Assembly: GCA_029168955.1 (NCBI GenBank)
Contig: JAPDOI010001353.1
Location: forward strand, 62,001-126,000
Direction: 5' to 3'
DNA length: 64,000 nt
Source of the DNA: Aplectana chamaeleonis
Taxonomy: Eukaryota; Nematoda; Chromadorea; Rhabditida; Cosmocercidae
The position numbers were made by a program, and so were the translations under genes. The notes under the pieces were generated by a model. The model worked only from the letters and a program-made list of their open reading frames with translations. It ran no database searches and was not told the origin of the DNA. Of this stretch, positions 20,537-31,023 are shown piece by piece (the first letter of the stretch is position 1; the number at the start of each line of letters is the position of its first letter).

Positions 20537-22111
20537 ATGAAAGTTGGAAAAGATGCTGGACTGAGCGATAGGCTGCTCAGAAGATTGAAATTGGATACAT
20601 CAACATGCCCTGTGTTCTATAGCCTGCTGAAAACGCACAAGCTATCATTAGAAGACTTGAGCTCGCTAACGGCCAGCACATATAAAATCAGACCTATCAT
20701 AAGTTGTGTGGGAGAGCCAACAGATCGCATCGCCTGGTTCCTGAACAAGATTGTGGGACAATTGCTCAATCATGTACCATCGCATTTATCTAACACCACT
20801 CAGTTCCTGGATCGTCTACGAGCTAGTAGAATTGATGAAACCTGCGTGATAGAGTCATTTGATGTTACAGCGCTCTACACGAACGTGAACAATCAAGAAG
20901 CTCTCCAGGCACTGTCCGAGATGCTAGATGAACATGGGAGGACAATAGTGACTTTCGGTCTGAGCAAGATACAGATTATGCATCTCGTAAAGGAGTGCCT
21001 AAACTGCAATATCTTTAAGTGGTGTGGAAGCTACTACTCCCAAGTAAGGGGACTCGCCATGTGCCAGCGTCTGGCACCGGTCCTGGCAGTTTGCTTTATG
21101 AGCAGAATGGAAAAACCCATCCTGGACCGACTGCCCACGTTGTACTGTCGATACATCGACGATTGTTGTGTTGTAACATCCACGCAAACAGAGATGGACG
21201 AATTGTTCACCATCCTGAACCAACAATCCCAGTACATAAGATTCACGCGAGAAACTCCTCATAATGGATGGCTTCCCTTCCTTAACACGCAGGTCAAGCT
21301 CCTCAGTGACACATTTAAAGTAAAATGGTACCGGAAAGCAAGCTCCAAAAACATCTTACTTCACGCAAAGTCAGCGCACCCTCGAGCCGTAAAGCGTGCG
21401 ATAGTGGGAAATATGTTCAGGACGGCGCTGGAGGTTTGTAGTGGTGTCATGGAGCGCGAGGAATCCAGAAGCCTAGCGAGAGATATCGCCACTAGCAACG
21501 GATACACAACGGAGCGTCGCACGCGAGGTCGACAGAATCGTTCCCCAAATGCCCACGATGGCAAGATCCCGCTCCTACTGTCGTTTGTCTCGGATAAAAT
21601 CAATGACGAGTTGCGTCGGTGCATAGTTCGCGCGGACCTAAGCAACGATGTTACCCTCGTGAGCATCCCGCGAGACAATATCAAACATCAACTAGTCAGA
21701 AATAGGCTGTACGATCAGTCGTGTGTCACTACCAACTGCGTAACTTGCCCGCATGGAAGAAATGGAGACTGTTCGCGGAGCGGGGTTGTATACCAACTCC
21801 AGTGTTTGGCTTGTAATGAGGTATATATAGGAGAGACAGGAAGATTGTTGTGCGTACGCCTAAAGGAACATCTGGCGGGAAAAAGGCGTGTGTCTCTCCT
21901 GACACCTCTTGGTAAACACAGAGTTGAGCAACACAATAACGTTGATTATGGTATCAAATGCACTGTGCTCACTCAGGAAACGGACATCGCTGTGAGGAAG
22001 GCCCTTGAGGCTTTTTATATACGGACACGTAATCCGAAGCTCAATAACCGAAACGAGTGCATGACGATAGCTAAAGAATTCCTACAGTTCCTCCCGCTGT
22101 GTGGGTTGTGA
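20537..22111 (+). CDS. Penelope-like RT with C-terminal GIY-YIG endonuclease
   Basis: A 524-residue open reading. The RT has a fingers block KLDTSTCPVFYSLLKTHK, YKIRPIISC, motif A FDVTALYTNV, motif B GLAMCQRLAPVLAVCFM (usual G changed to C in GLAMG) and catalytic motif C YIDD at about residue 206. A linker of about 130 residues with CVTCPHGRNGDC precedes the GIY-YIG domain, whose YQLQCLACNEVYIGETGR core is near residues 415-435. The ORF ends at FLPLCGL. This order, RT then GIY-YIG, defines endonuclease-bearing Penelope-like elements. The N-terminal RT segment is frameshifted upstream, so the complete enzyme is not encoded, yet a 1.6-kb intact ORF suggests fairly recent activity. The first ATG is used only for convenience. 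Confidence 0.93.
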   Translation: MKVGKDAGLSDRLLRRLKLDTSTCPVFYSLLKTHKLSLEDLSSLTASTYKIRPIISCVGEPTDRIAWFLNKIVGQLLNHVPSHLSNTTQFLDRLRASRIDETCVIESFDVTALYTNVNNQEALQALSEMLDEHGRTIVTFGLSKIQIMHLVKECLNCNIFKWCGSYYSQVRGLAMCQRLAPVLAVCFMSRMEKPILDRLPTLYCRYIDDCCVVTSTQTEMDELFTILNQQSQYIRFTRETPHNGWLPFLNTQVKLLSDTFKVKWYRKASSKNILLHAKSAHPRAVKRAIVGNMFRTALEVCSGVMEREESRSLARDIATSNGYTTERRTRGRQNRSPNAHDGKIPLLLSFVSDKINDELRRCIVRADLSNDVTLVSIPRDNIKHQLVRNRLYDQSCVTTNCVTCPHGRNGDCSRSGVVYQLQCLACNEVYIGETGRLLCVRLKEHLAGKRRVSLLTPLGKHRVEQHNNVDYGIKCTVLTQETDIAVRKALEAFYIRTRNPKLNNRNECMTIAKEFLQFLPLCGL

Positions 22112-22348
22112 GTTCCTAACTTCTGCTTGTGGTCACCGCGCATAGTGATTGATCCTATTGATTTCAATGGTGCCTCACTTGCTCCCGGGCGTCCACGCAC
22201 TGCAGCGGGGCTTGGTCTTGGTGGAATCGAAAAGTGTTGGTCTTGTTATCTGAGCTTTCACCTATCTGAAGTTACAGTGGATAGTCGCTACTCGCAGGAA
22301 TGGAGGAAGCGCTTGACCGTGCAATTTGCAGGTAAATTGTCTCGATGT

Positions 22349-22403
22349 GATTTTCAGGCCTCTGATAACGGCGAGCTTGCCGAAACGTCTGGCCAATAAA
22401 ATC
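22349..22403 (+). ncRNA. Hammerhead ribozyme-like motif, PLE1 right terminus
   Basis: GAUUUU at 22349-22354 pairs with AAAAUC at 22398-22403; GGCC pairs with GGCC inside it; then CUGAUAA (core, G8 changed to A), helix II CGGC/GCCG, GAAAC and GUC. The outer helix has different bases from that of PLE2 but the same pairing, which supports a conserved RNA fold. Confidence 0.78.
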
Positions 22404-22504
22404 GATTTCACCGTTAAAAAACCTGGTTGCGGCACAGAAGTGAATGGAATAATACTAGTAATGCCCAGGTTCGAAGAAAACCGGACTTGGAGATTACCTC
22501 TAGT

Positions 22505-23150
22505 GTTACCTCGAACCATGGGATAATACTGGTGATTAGAAATAAGCTCCAGAAACACGCTGCTCGATGCGCAACCACCCTGCGAAACCGAGAGAGTCCC
22601 AAAAAATGTTAGGAAAATTGAAATCGCCCTGCAGTAAGCAAGGAAAAGCGCATGAAGTCAGATCACTACTACATTTGAATAGTTGCTCACTGCTACTAGC
22701 ACAACATTTAGGCGACCTGTAAACGAGAATGATTCTGCACTTGGACACCTGGCAATGTAGATTACAAGCCAACAGTTCATATGAGTTATCTATGCTTTCC
22801 TTAAAAACCAGCTCTGGGAAAAGACAGTGCTTTGCAAGTAGAGCAACTCCTCCACCCTTTATCCGTTGCCTATCGCACCTTGAACTCTCATAGTGATCAC
22901 ATGAATCTCCAAGAAAAGGTTCTAACACAGCACTAGGCTTCAGCCAAGTTTCGGCTAAGGCGACCACCCCCACATCAAAAGTCGATAAGGAATATGTGAG
23001 CGCTTGGCAATTTTTTTGTATAGATCTAATGTTACTGAATATACAGTTTACACCGGTATCAGAGCCAGAAACCGTTGCAATTTTCCCTGACTAATCGCAG
23101 GAGTAGGAGTATTACAAGTATTAGAATTACCAACAAGAGCTCTTATTTTG
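22505..23150 (-). pseudogene. LINE A: endonuclease N-terminal half
   Basis: Minus-strand reading from about 23060: VNCIFSNIRSIQKN, then GVVALAETWLKPS (the catalytic E of the APE endonuclease lies in AETW), GGGVALLAKHCL, CRIILVYRSPKC, CLLQGDFNFPNIFWDS (GDFN motif), and in a shifted frame NTRGN at the PLE1 boundary. It continues as HLLDLI at 17000. LINE A's 5' limit is probably near the TTTA run at 23155-23180. Confidence 0.88.
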
Positions 23151-23154
23151 GACT

Positions 23155-23180
23155 TTGATTTATTTATTTATTTATTTATT
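23155..23180. repeat. (TTTA)n microsatellite
   Basis: Six units of TTTA in a row, next to the apparent 5' limit of LINE A. The following 23181-23423 contains no recognisable gene. Confidence 0.8.
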
Positions 23181-23439
23181 ACTCGGTGGAACCACGTGAA
23201 CGACAAACAGCAAAACCAACCTAGTAGCACCAGTGAGAAAAAATCGCGGCAAAACCGCTGTTTCGGGCCAAATTTGAAGCCTAAACTTTCGTCTTTTGAT
23301 GGTGGACGAGCCCACTCCACATCATCGGCAGCGATGATCTCTAATATCAAGAATATCAGCTGGCTTGAAATTGAATTTCAATCAATGAACATTATCCTTC
23401 GGACTCATCTAGTCAAAAACATTGACTGAATTGCTTGCT

Positions 23440-26400
23440 GCCGAGATGTCGTACGTTCGTGCCGTGGCAGTGTGGAGGAAAGAAGATCGCCTCCGTGCAA
23501 ACCGACGTCATCCCCTCCACAAAGAGGGTTTTTGTCATGGGAGAGGTGCTGGCCGGCCGCAACTCTCCTTCGGATTCTCCTACAAAGGGCCGGCGTGGAG
23601 AGGAATCCTGGACCCGCTCAGAAGTACCAATGCGCCACGTGCGGAGAGGATGTAAACTGGAGACATACCAGCGTCCAGTGCTTCGGATGCCAAAGGTGGG
23701 TGCATCTCTCCTGTTCGGGTCTCAGTTCTGTGAGGCATCTCAAATCGCCCCCTTTCCATTGTGCATATCAATCTAAACGGCCTTCGTGCCAAGCTTCTGA
23801 ACTCTCTCTTGCACGTACTTACCATCCAGACGTGATCATGGTTCAAGAAACCAAGCTCTCTCCATCCCCTACCTATCCTCATCCCAATATCCCAGGCTAT
23901 ACTTCTTACCATGCTCCAAGGTCATTTCTCGGTGGGGGAGTCTCTACTTTAGTTCTATCTTCACTTCCCTCACACCTCATTCCCAGCACTCCCACGGACG
24001 GTACTCTCGAGTACCTCCCAATCCATCTCCCCTGAAAACACCCCTTTCTCTTTTCAACATATACATTCCACCTACAACTTCATGCCCTTCATCTTACAAT
24101 CCTATCCCACTTCTCAAGCAGCTGAGCGACTGCTCCTCTCATCCTCGGTCGTTTTCGCGGGTGATTTCAACGCTCACACCTTTGCTCGTCTCTCGGTCCT
24201 GATGTTAGAGGAAATGACGTCGAAGAATGGGCAGATGAGTGCGACCTGGTCATTCTAAACGATGATCAGCCCACTCGTCTCCCTGCCAGCGGCCGATCTT
24301 CTAGCCCAGACATATCTCTTGTCTCGTCCAACCTTTCTAGCTGCTGCTCATGGTCTACCTCGACTACTCTGCCAAGTGACCACGTTCCTGTCTTTGTCCA
24401 CATCGATCTATCCAACTCTCTCGCTCCCTTTCTGGTGTTCGCCAACGTTCTTATCTTAATTTAGGCCGAGCAGACTGGCGCCTGTTCAGTGAAGTTGCGC
24501 TTCGCCTATCGGCAGATTACCCGTGGAATGGAAGCGTGCACCAGAAGGAGTGCCATCTATCTGACGCAATCCGCAAGGCCATGAATGCGGCTATCCCTAT
24601 CGGTCGCGTCAAGACGTTCTATCCAAATGTCAACAGGGAAATCCTCGACAAAATTAGAACGAGAGATGCGAGGAGAGCGGTTAATCATCTGGACCCCGTG
24701 GTTGCTGAGCTTGACAGTGAGATCAAAAAGGATTTGGACAGACACAAGAAAGAAGAGTGGGAGAAGTTCACCGGACAGATGGACTTTAAGACGGACAGTG
24801 CAGCTACTTGAAGGTTTTACGGAAGCTTTCGGGTAAAAGCTCACCCGCCACCGTCTCCACTTTCGAATTCGACAACGGCGTATTCAAATCAGGAAAGGAA
24901 GCCGCTTATGCGCTCGGGAAAAGTTTTTTCATCACCAGTGCTAAACGAGGTCCGCAGAATAGAGTGACTGTAAGAGAGCTGTGCCGCCTCCCGCTTATGA
25001 GCACGGCCGAAGCGTTTACTACGACGCAAATTGAGAAGATTATAAAGGAAATGCGGAACTCTAGAGCTATTGGTCCTGATGGGATATGTCCTGCTGTCTT
25101 GAAGAAGATACCCACTGACTTACTACCGCTCCTCACTGATGTGATAAACTCCTCGTTCATGTCGTGTACTATCCCGCAGAATTGGAAGATGGCAAACGTC
25201 GTTCCGCTGCCCAAGCCTGGCAAGCCCCAAGCTTCAGTCAAGGGATATCGGCCCATTAGCTTGTTGTCTTCTTTTGCTAAAGTAGCTGAAAAGCTGATCG
25301 TCAAAGACCTGGCCGAGCACAACGAGAGACAGGTGTTTCAGCATGGATTCAGAAAATGCATTCCACCACGACAGCTTTGTTAGAAATTACGAGCTATGCA
25401 ATTGATGGTTTCAACGCGTATAAGCCGGAAAGAACTGTAGCAGTTGCCTTGGATCTCACTAAGGCTTTCGACACAGTGAATCTTGGTATCTTATCAAACA
25501 ACTTACTGGAGTCATCAATCCCGCCATGGCAAAAGCGCTGGATAGCTGCATTCACTAAGGGAAGACGGGCTAGAGTGATGTTCCAGAATCATGTCTCAAA
25601 CAGCATTCCGATTGCAGCTGGAGTCCCACAGGGCGGTGTATTGTCGCCTGCTCTCTTCAGTCTGTACCTCGAAGATATGCCCGCCCCACCCCAAGATATC
25701 AAGGTGGTCGCTTACGCTGATGATATGACTGTCTTGTGTCGTGATCGGGACATAAATGTGGCCGCCGCTAAGATTAACGGGTACTTGACCGCACTGAAAA
25801 GCTTCTTCGACCGCAAAATGCTGAAGATTTCTGCGTCAAAGTCATCGGTATCCGTACTCACAACGGACCCATCTGAACACAGCGCACATCCGTATGTCGT
25901 ATGGAATGGAGATCGTTTGCCTGCCGCCCGCTTCCCAAAACTTCTCGGACTCGTACTCGATCCATCGCTCAAATTCCATAAGAACACGGAACAGAAGCAG
26001 GCTATCGTTAAAGCGAAGCTTAACGTGCTTAGAGCCCTGGGCGGTACAACATGGGGTAGTAGCAAAGAAACCATTATTACAACGTGTAAGGCTATTCTCC
26101 AGCCTGCACTGGAATACATGGCGCCCCAGTTTGGCAGCATCTAGTTTCGGAATCCTCTTGGACTAAGATGCAACGCATACAGAATGCGGCTCTTCGAATC
26201 GCCACCGGGTGTGCAAGAAGTTCCCCGGTCGATCACTTGCGTGCTGAGACCCGCTTATTACCAGTAAGGAGCACTGTGAGCTCCAGGCCCAACAATTTTT
26301 CATCAACATTGTCAAACAACCAAATCACCCTCTTGGAGAGTGCTAAACCCCGTCAGAGAAAGAAAGATCAGAAAGCCATTCGCCGATGCTCCCAGCAAAG

Positions 26401-26819
26401 TCAATCTGCAGAGATGGCACGACTCACAGCAAGAACGACTCCGTCTATTGCGCGAGGAGCATACTCAGTTTGTACGGTGTCATCTGGAAAAGGCGGTCAT
26501 TAATCCCATATTGGGGGTAGTGCCGCCCCAAGTCTGCACATCCGAGGCTCAACTCGGAAGAAGGGCCAGGTGCACGCTCGCATCATTACGCTGTGGTCAC
26601 TCTACAATGCTAATGTCTTATGTCAGCAGGATTGACAGCAGTAAATCTGATGTGTGCCCGGACTGCGGTACCATCGGCCACGATACCGCACATTTATTCA
26701 ACTGTCCGGAGAGACCTACCACGCTGACCGTAATGGACTTATGGACAAATCCGTTACTGGTCGCCCAGTTCCTCAACCTATGACAAAACCCTCAATGTGG
26801 CTGCAAAGAAGAAGAAGAA
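23440..26819 (+). mobile_element. LINE B2: second full-length copy of LINE B
   Basis: Perfect 16-bp target duplication GACTGAATTGCTTGCT at 23424-23439 and 26820-26835, and a 3' tail of AAG repeats. The 5' end begins GCCGAGATGTCGTACG, as in B1. Length 3380 bp. The perfect duplication shows a clean, complete insertion. Confidence 0.95.
23472..26783 (+). pseudogene. LINE B2 polyprotein: 2A-like, PHD finger, endonuclease, RT, zinc knuckle
   Basis: The N-terminal reading (23472-24035) holds ATLLRILLQRAGVERNPGP (2A-like; NPGP near 23604-23615) and, directly after it, an intact PHD-type finger: CATCG, CFGC, WVHLSC, FHC. The endonuclease starts with VIMVQETKLS and is then frameshifted (GDFNAHT near 24160). 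A linker is at 24536-24790. RT runs from 24808 with NSRAIGPDGICPAVLK, motif A ALDLTKAFDTV, GVPQGGVLSPALFSLYL and YADD near 25715, with frame changes near 25370 and 26144. The C-terminal knuckle CPDCG...TAHLFNC is in 26340-26783. At least five lesions. It encodes the same order as B1 and fills in the finger that B1 lost. Confidence 0.9.
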
Positions 26820-26835
26820 GACTGAATTGCTTGCT

Positions 26836-28040
26836 TAATTGGTAAACTCTTCTCATTACGTAAATTTGAATTTATTTATACCTCTGAATGTCGATCATTT
26901 TTGACTGCTCGGCATGAGGCGGCGATCTTTTTTCTGCGGCGCTGTGCACGTGTGCACGAACTGGAAATTTAAGGTCTTAATAACTCTAATTCTAGCCCCT
27001 TATTCACAGCTCTACCTTTTTTGGTTTTCAGCTGTTTTCTATCTAAGCTGATTTTTTATAGTTTTTTAGATTACGTTTTTGATCGCGACCTCTGCCTTTA
27101 AACTCGGACCCCGCCCTGTTGACAAAGAAGTGCTGTTTTACATTCCGCCTGGCCCCAACAAGGCCCAATTTCGCCGACGCTCCCCTAGAAGTTGATGGTC
27201 TCAGGTTGAACAGCCGGCTAGCCTCAATGCCAGCGCTCCCATGAATGATCTTGTTCATCATTATCATATCAAACCTTCTTCTCCTGTGCTTTAGGGGCTG
27301 AGCAGAGTGCCACCGCGGCGCGGCCTGATGATTGAGAGCCGTATTGATAGATCGCGGCGATCTATCAATACGGCTCTCCATCATCAGACCGCGCCGCGCC
27401 GCGGTGGCACTCTGCTCAGCCCCTTAGAGTGGTGAGGCCCAAATCAGCGTTTCTGGTTACATGACACGTTGCGATTAGTCTGAAACCATGATGTCCTGAA
27501 GTAAACTCCACGTGTTAAAGTATTCTGGACTTTCTCTTGCGCATCAATGGATCCCTTTTTGTGTGGATTAAAAACCTCAGTACCAGCCATACTCCATTAT
27601 TGGACGTATGTACGTTTTTTGCACCTCCGTCAGTACGTTTGCATTGGTAGTTGAGTGCTCTAAAAGTGCTGTGCATCATCCTGTTCGCCATGGACGCGAC
27701 TTGGAGGCAGTTATAATCGAAATCGCTCCAGCCGCGAAGAGGTTTGGTTTTGCCTGGCACTTGTGATCACTCAGAATTTGGTAAAGTAGTTAATAAAACC
27801 TGTAAAACAAATTTTCTAGAGATTTTCTTCTGGATATAAGTGAGAGAGTCTAGAAGACACCCGCTGACAAAATTTGAGCCAAATCGATTGAAAATTAACA
27901 AAGTTAGATCGGCGGAAGCTTAGCTAAAATTCGCGTTTTTTGTAACGCGTCCCTCGTGGCCTGTTCCTCGTTCCTGCCACTAGCCACTGCCAGTGGTCGC
28001 AGGCGACCAGTTGGGCAGGTAGGTAAGTTGGTATGTGGAC
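26836..28040. other. Intronic DNA without genes, apart from a MITE
   Basis: No coding sequence is recognised. Minus-strand 27384-27043 gives a 113-residue reading with NLRPSTSRGASAKLGLVGAR, which faintly resembles the C-terminal end of a LINE, but the support is weak. The hairpin MITE 27294-27423 is the only defined element. Confidence 0.5.
27294..27423. mobile_element. Perfect hairpin MITE with TTA flanks
   Basis: Two arms of about 64 bp (GGGGCTGAGCAGAGTGCCAC and onward) are almost exact inverted copies meeting at GATCGCGGCGATC. TTA lies on both sides (27291-27293, 27424-27426), fitting a Harbinger-type 3-bp duplication. The near-identity of the arms suggests recent origin or correction by conversion. 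Confidence 0.88.
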
Positions 28041-28044
28041 AGAT

Positions 28045-28490
28045 ATGAGTATTTACTGTTTAACATTAACTACTTCACCTTTTACTACCTATCATATCAA
28101 GTGATATTATCAGCTGGTAGACCAAATCGCTTAAACACGTCGTAGGCTGTACTTTTCTGTAGGGAAGGGACAGGGTAAGAGACTAACAAGTTTGTTACTT
28201 ACTGTTTCACATCAACCACTTTACTTCTTACTGTTTATCATATCAAGTGATATTATCAGTTGGTGGATCAAATCACGGAAACATTTTGTAAACTGTACTT
28301 TTTCCTAGGGAAGGGACAGGGTAAGAAACTAACAAGTTTGTTACTTACTGTTTCACATCAACTACTTTACTTTTTACTGTTTATCATATCATGTGATATT
28401 ATCAGTTGGTGGATCAAATCACTGAAACACGTTGTAAGCTGCACTTTTTCGTAGGGAAGGGACAGCGGAAGTGACTAAGAAGTTTGTTAC
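28045..28490. repeat. Three-unit island of the 136-bp satellite
   Basis: Three copies of the monomer that fills 1-4757, with the same landmarks (TATCATATCAAGTGATATTA, AACAAGTTTGTTACTTACTG) but clearly diverged from it. It directly precedes the GACGTCATCA minisatellite, as in copy 1. Confidence 0.92.
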
Positions 28491-28496
28491 TTTCTG

Positions 28497-28955
28497 ATGA
28501 CGTCATCAAAGTGCATGGGGCATGTGGTGAAGTCATCAGGGTGTCATGTAAAGTACACAGGGCATCTGATGACGTCATCAGGATGTCATGTAAAGTACAT
28601 AGGGCATCTGATGACGTCATCAGGATGTCATGTAAAGTACATAGGGCATCTGATGACGTCATCAGGATGTCATGTAAAGTACATAGGGCATCTGATGGCG
28701 TCATCAGGATGTCATGTAAAGTATATAAGGCATCTGATGACGTCATCAGGATGTCATATAAAGTACATAGGGCATCTGATGACGTCATCAGGATGTCATG
28801 TAAAGTACATAGGGCATCTGATGACGTCATCAGGACGTCGTGCCAAGGTCGTGCTAAGTGCGTAAAGCATCTGGTGACGTCATCAGGACGTCGTGCCCAG
28901 GTGGTGCCAAGTGCGTAGGGCATCTTCTGACGTCATCAGGACGTCGTGGAAAGTG
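28497..28955. repeat. 42-bp minisatellite of palindromic CRE motifs
   Basis: About ten units, each TGATGACGTCATCAGGATGT followed by CATGTAAAGTACATAGGGCATC. The middle units are nearly identical. Each has the 14-bp palindrome TGATGACGTCATCA with a CRE core. The period of 42 is a multiple of three, which explains the 169-, 144- and 122-residue repetitive ORFs here; they are not genes. Confidence 0.95.
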
Positions 28956-29078
28956 AGTAGCGCTTCATTTGTAGCGTGCACAATAAATTTGTTGCTCACT
29001 GATTATTATAGCAATCCATGCTATTCGAAAAATATTGAAGAATTTCCAGGGCTATTACTTCGTAATATCAATAAAAAG

Positions 29079-29692
29079 TGAACAATTCTATCAAAAAGGG
29101 GTCTCCCAAGCAAAAGAGGTTTGGTTGGCGTCAGAAACGTTCCAACAAAAAGGGAACAATAGGTAAGTAGAATGAGGAGAGTCTACAAAAAGTGAACAAT
29201 ATTTTCTGAGACTGATTTTCCTGGCCGATACTTCTTAACAGCAAAAACAAACCGTTGTGGTATTTCACGAGGAAGAATTCAGTGGCTTCCAAAAATGGAC
29301 TTCAATTTTGACGAGATTATAAGAAAATACTCTCATTAGATGCTGCACTTTGGTTTCGCTTCTCGTAGCAACTGGAGCTAACCGTCCGTCTGTGTTTTTG
29401 GCATCATCTTTTATTCTGATAGTAAGTATTAGGTTTACATGCACATATATTTAAACGGTTCTCGCGTAATCTAGACCATTTTTTGAATCACAGAGTGCTT
29501 TCGTGTAGAACACCGCAACGGTTTGTTTTCGCTGTTAAGAAGTATCGGCCAGGAAAATCAGTCTCAGAAAATATTGTTCACATTTTGTAGACTCTCCTCA
29601 TTCTACTTACCTATTGTTCCCTTTTTGTTGGAACGTTTCTGACGTCAAACAAACCTTTTTTGCTTGGAATACCCCTTTTTGATAGATTGAGA
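29079..29692. mobile_element. Foldback element, copy 2
   Basis: Same element as 5125-5750: tips CAATTCTATCAAAAAGGGG and CCCCTTTTTGATAGATTG, arms of about 240 bp with GGTTTGGTTGGCGTCAGAAA. It ends directly against LINE C at about 29692. A 120-bp spacer (28955-29078) identical in layout to 5013-5125 links it to the minisatellite. Confidence 0.87.
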
Positions 29693-29859
29693 TTGTCCTT
29701 GATAAGAAAACCAAGGTTCTTAATCTCGCTGACCTCGCTCAACTGCATACCGTCAACAGTAGAGAAGCTTTTAACTTGCCTCTTACCAAACTTCATCACT
29801 CTAGTTTTTTCACTTCAAAGCGGCGATTTCCATTCATTTGACCATTTGACTACATCACA
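29693..29859 (-). pseudogene. LINE C: RT fragment (thumb side)
   Basis: Minus-strand reading from 29859: CDVVKWSNEWKSPL, a stop, then MKFGKRQVKSFSTV and EIKNLGFLIKDNLNLS. This is the region after motif C in CR1/Jockey-type RTs (motif E, LGF.ID..L.F). It continues the piece at 33926-34210 across a 4-kb insertion and is cut at 29692 by the foldback element. Confidence 0.82.
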
Positions 29860-31023
29860 CAAGGGACACCTTCGAACATAAAATGGAGTTTTGAAAAACG
29901 GTCTTCTGAGAGTTGTAGAGGGCGTAAAAATAAACAATTTAAGATTTTGGAATTTCACTCAGTCCTCACGGGTAGATCAAAAACCACCAAAACAATGGGT
30001 TGCGGTAGGTAAAATGCCATTCAATGCACCCTAACCTGACGAAATCCGCTAAAAAACAGGAAACGGACCCCATATTCGTGTTCAGCGTCCCAAATTACCC
30101 CCTGGGTGTGAGTTTGGGCGAAAAAAAATTCGACCTCTGAACCTCCAAAAATGGCCTCATGGAGCTCCAAAGGTCGAGAAAAAATTTAGGACTCAAACTT
30201 TGCTTTCGGAGGTTATTTAAAGTGCTCATAACGAATCTGAGGTCAGTTTATCGATTTTCGACAGATTACGGTAGACTACGGTGGGTATACGGTAGTTGGG
30301 TGAAAGCCTCAGAATTGACTCAAAATTTCTGAACAGGGGTTATTCGGGGTGCTGAATACGAATTCGATGTTCACTTGTCAAATTTAAAATTATTAAGGTA
30401 GTTTTAGGCCCTCTATGTCATGACAACTACCGTAAACTACAGTAAACCTCAGAATTTCGGAAAACGATCTCTAGATTCGTGTTCAGCACCCTAGATTACC
30501 CCTACATACAAGTTTTGAGCCGAATCCGAAAATTTTCTTCAAACCACCCTAAAAATTCCTTGATGGGTACTCTTGCCTTGTCGCGAGGCTTGGAAAAACG
30601 ACTATAACTTCTTTCTAAGCTGCGGAGAGCATACTCGGATTCTACGTCCAAATGGCACCAGAAAACTTCATTTAAACCAGAATGGCCAGGCTGAATAAAA
30701 GTAGTTATCTTGCAAGATGCGTTTTCAAAAGTGTGGTTCTGTTCTACTCCAAATTTTGGAATTGATAACGAAACACTTTTCTTGAGTCTTCGAGCCATGC
30801 GCTAAAGTATTAGGTTGCTTCAATGGATTTTGTAGTTTAGGTAAACCCACTTCTGTTTACCACAATTATTTCTAAAAAGATTGATCATTGATCAAGGAAC
30901 AATTCCACGAAGTTTCATTTTGTCCGAACTTTTTTCCAGTGTCATATATCAAAATAAGTCCCCTAAAGTGTTTTTCCGAATTAAGGACGGTTTTTCTGTA
31001 ACATATGTGGGGGAGAAGGGTAA

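Larger units (their letters stand above)
17014..22491 (+). mobile_element. PLE1: Penelope-like element with inverted partial copy
   Basis: The element is flanked by the 13-bp target duplication GATTACCTCTAGT at 17001-17013 and 22492-22504, and interrupts LINE A's endonuclease. The right two thirds (about 19855-22458) is a direct Penelope unit with RT and GIY-YIG domains. The left part (17014-19853) is an inverted copy of only its last 1.1 kb, now split by the hAT-like element 17683-19422. Hammerhead-like motifs sit at both ends in opposite orientations. Such partial inverted or tandem repeats are known from Penelope elements. Confidence 0.92.
10050..23150 (-). mobile_element. LINE A: old minus-strand non-LTR retrotransposon split by four insertions
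   Basis: One CR1/Jockey-type LINE can be followed from right to left in five pieces: 23150-22505 (endonuclease, N-terminal half), 17000-16362 (endonuclease end and linker), 15872-15538 (RT fingers), 14771-14612 (RT through motif A) and 11139-10050 (rest of RT and C-terminus). Each gap is another element: PLE1, a Harbinger-like MITE, PLE2 and LINE B1. Rejoining across them restores family motifs, for example TRGN joined to HLLDL in the endonuclease and DFEKAF joined to DKVDH at RT motif A. Stops and frame changes within the pieces show that it is dead. Being interrupted by all the others, it is the oldest layer. Confidence 0.88.

Noticed and set aside
28414..28923. 169-residue minus ORF and 144-residue plus ORF
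   Set aside because: Translations of the 42-bp CRE minisatellite.
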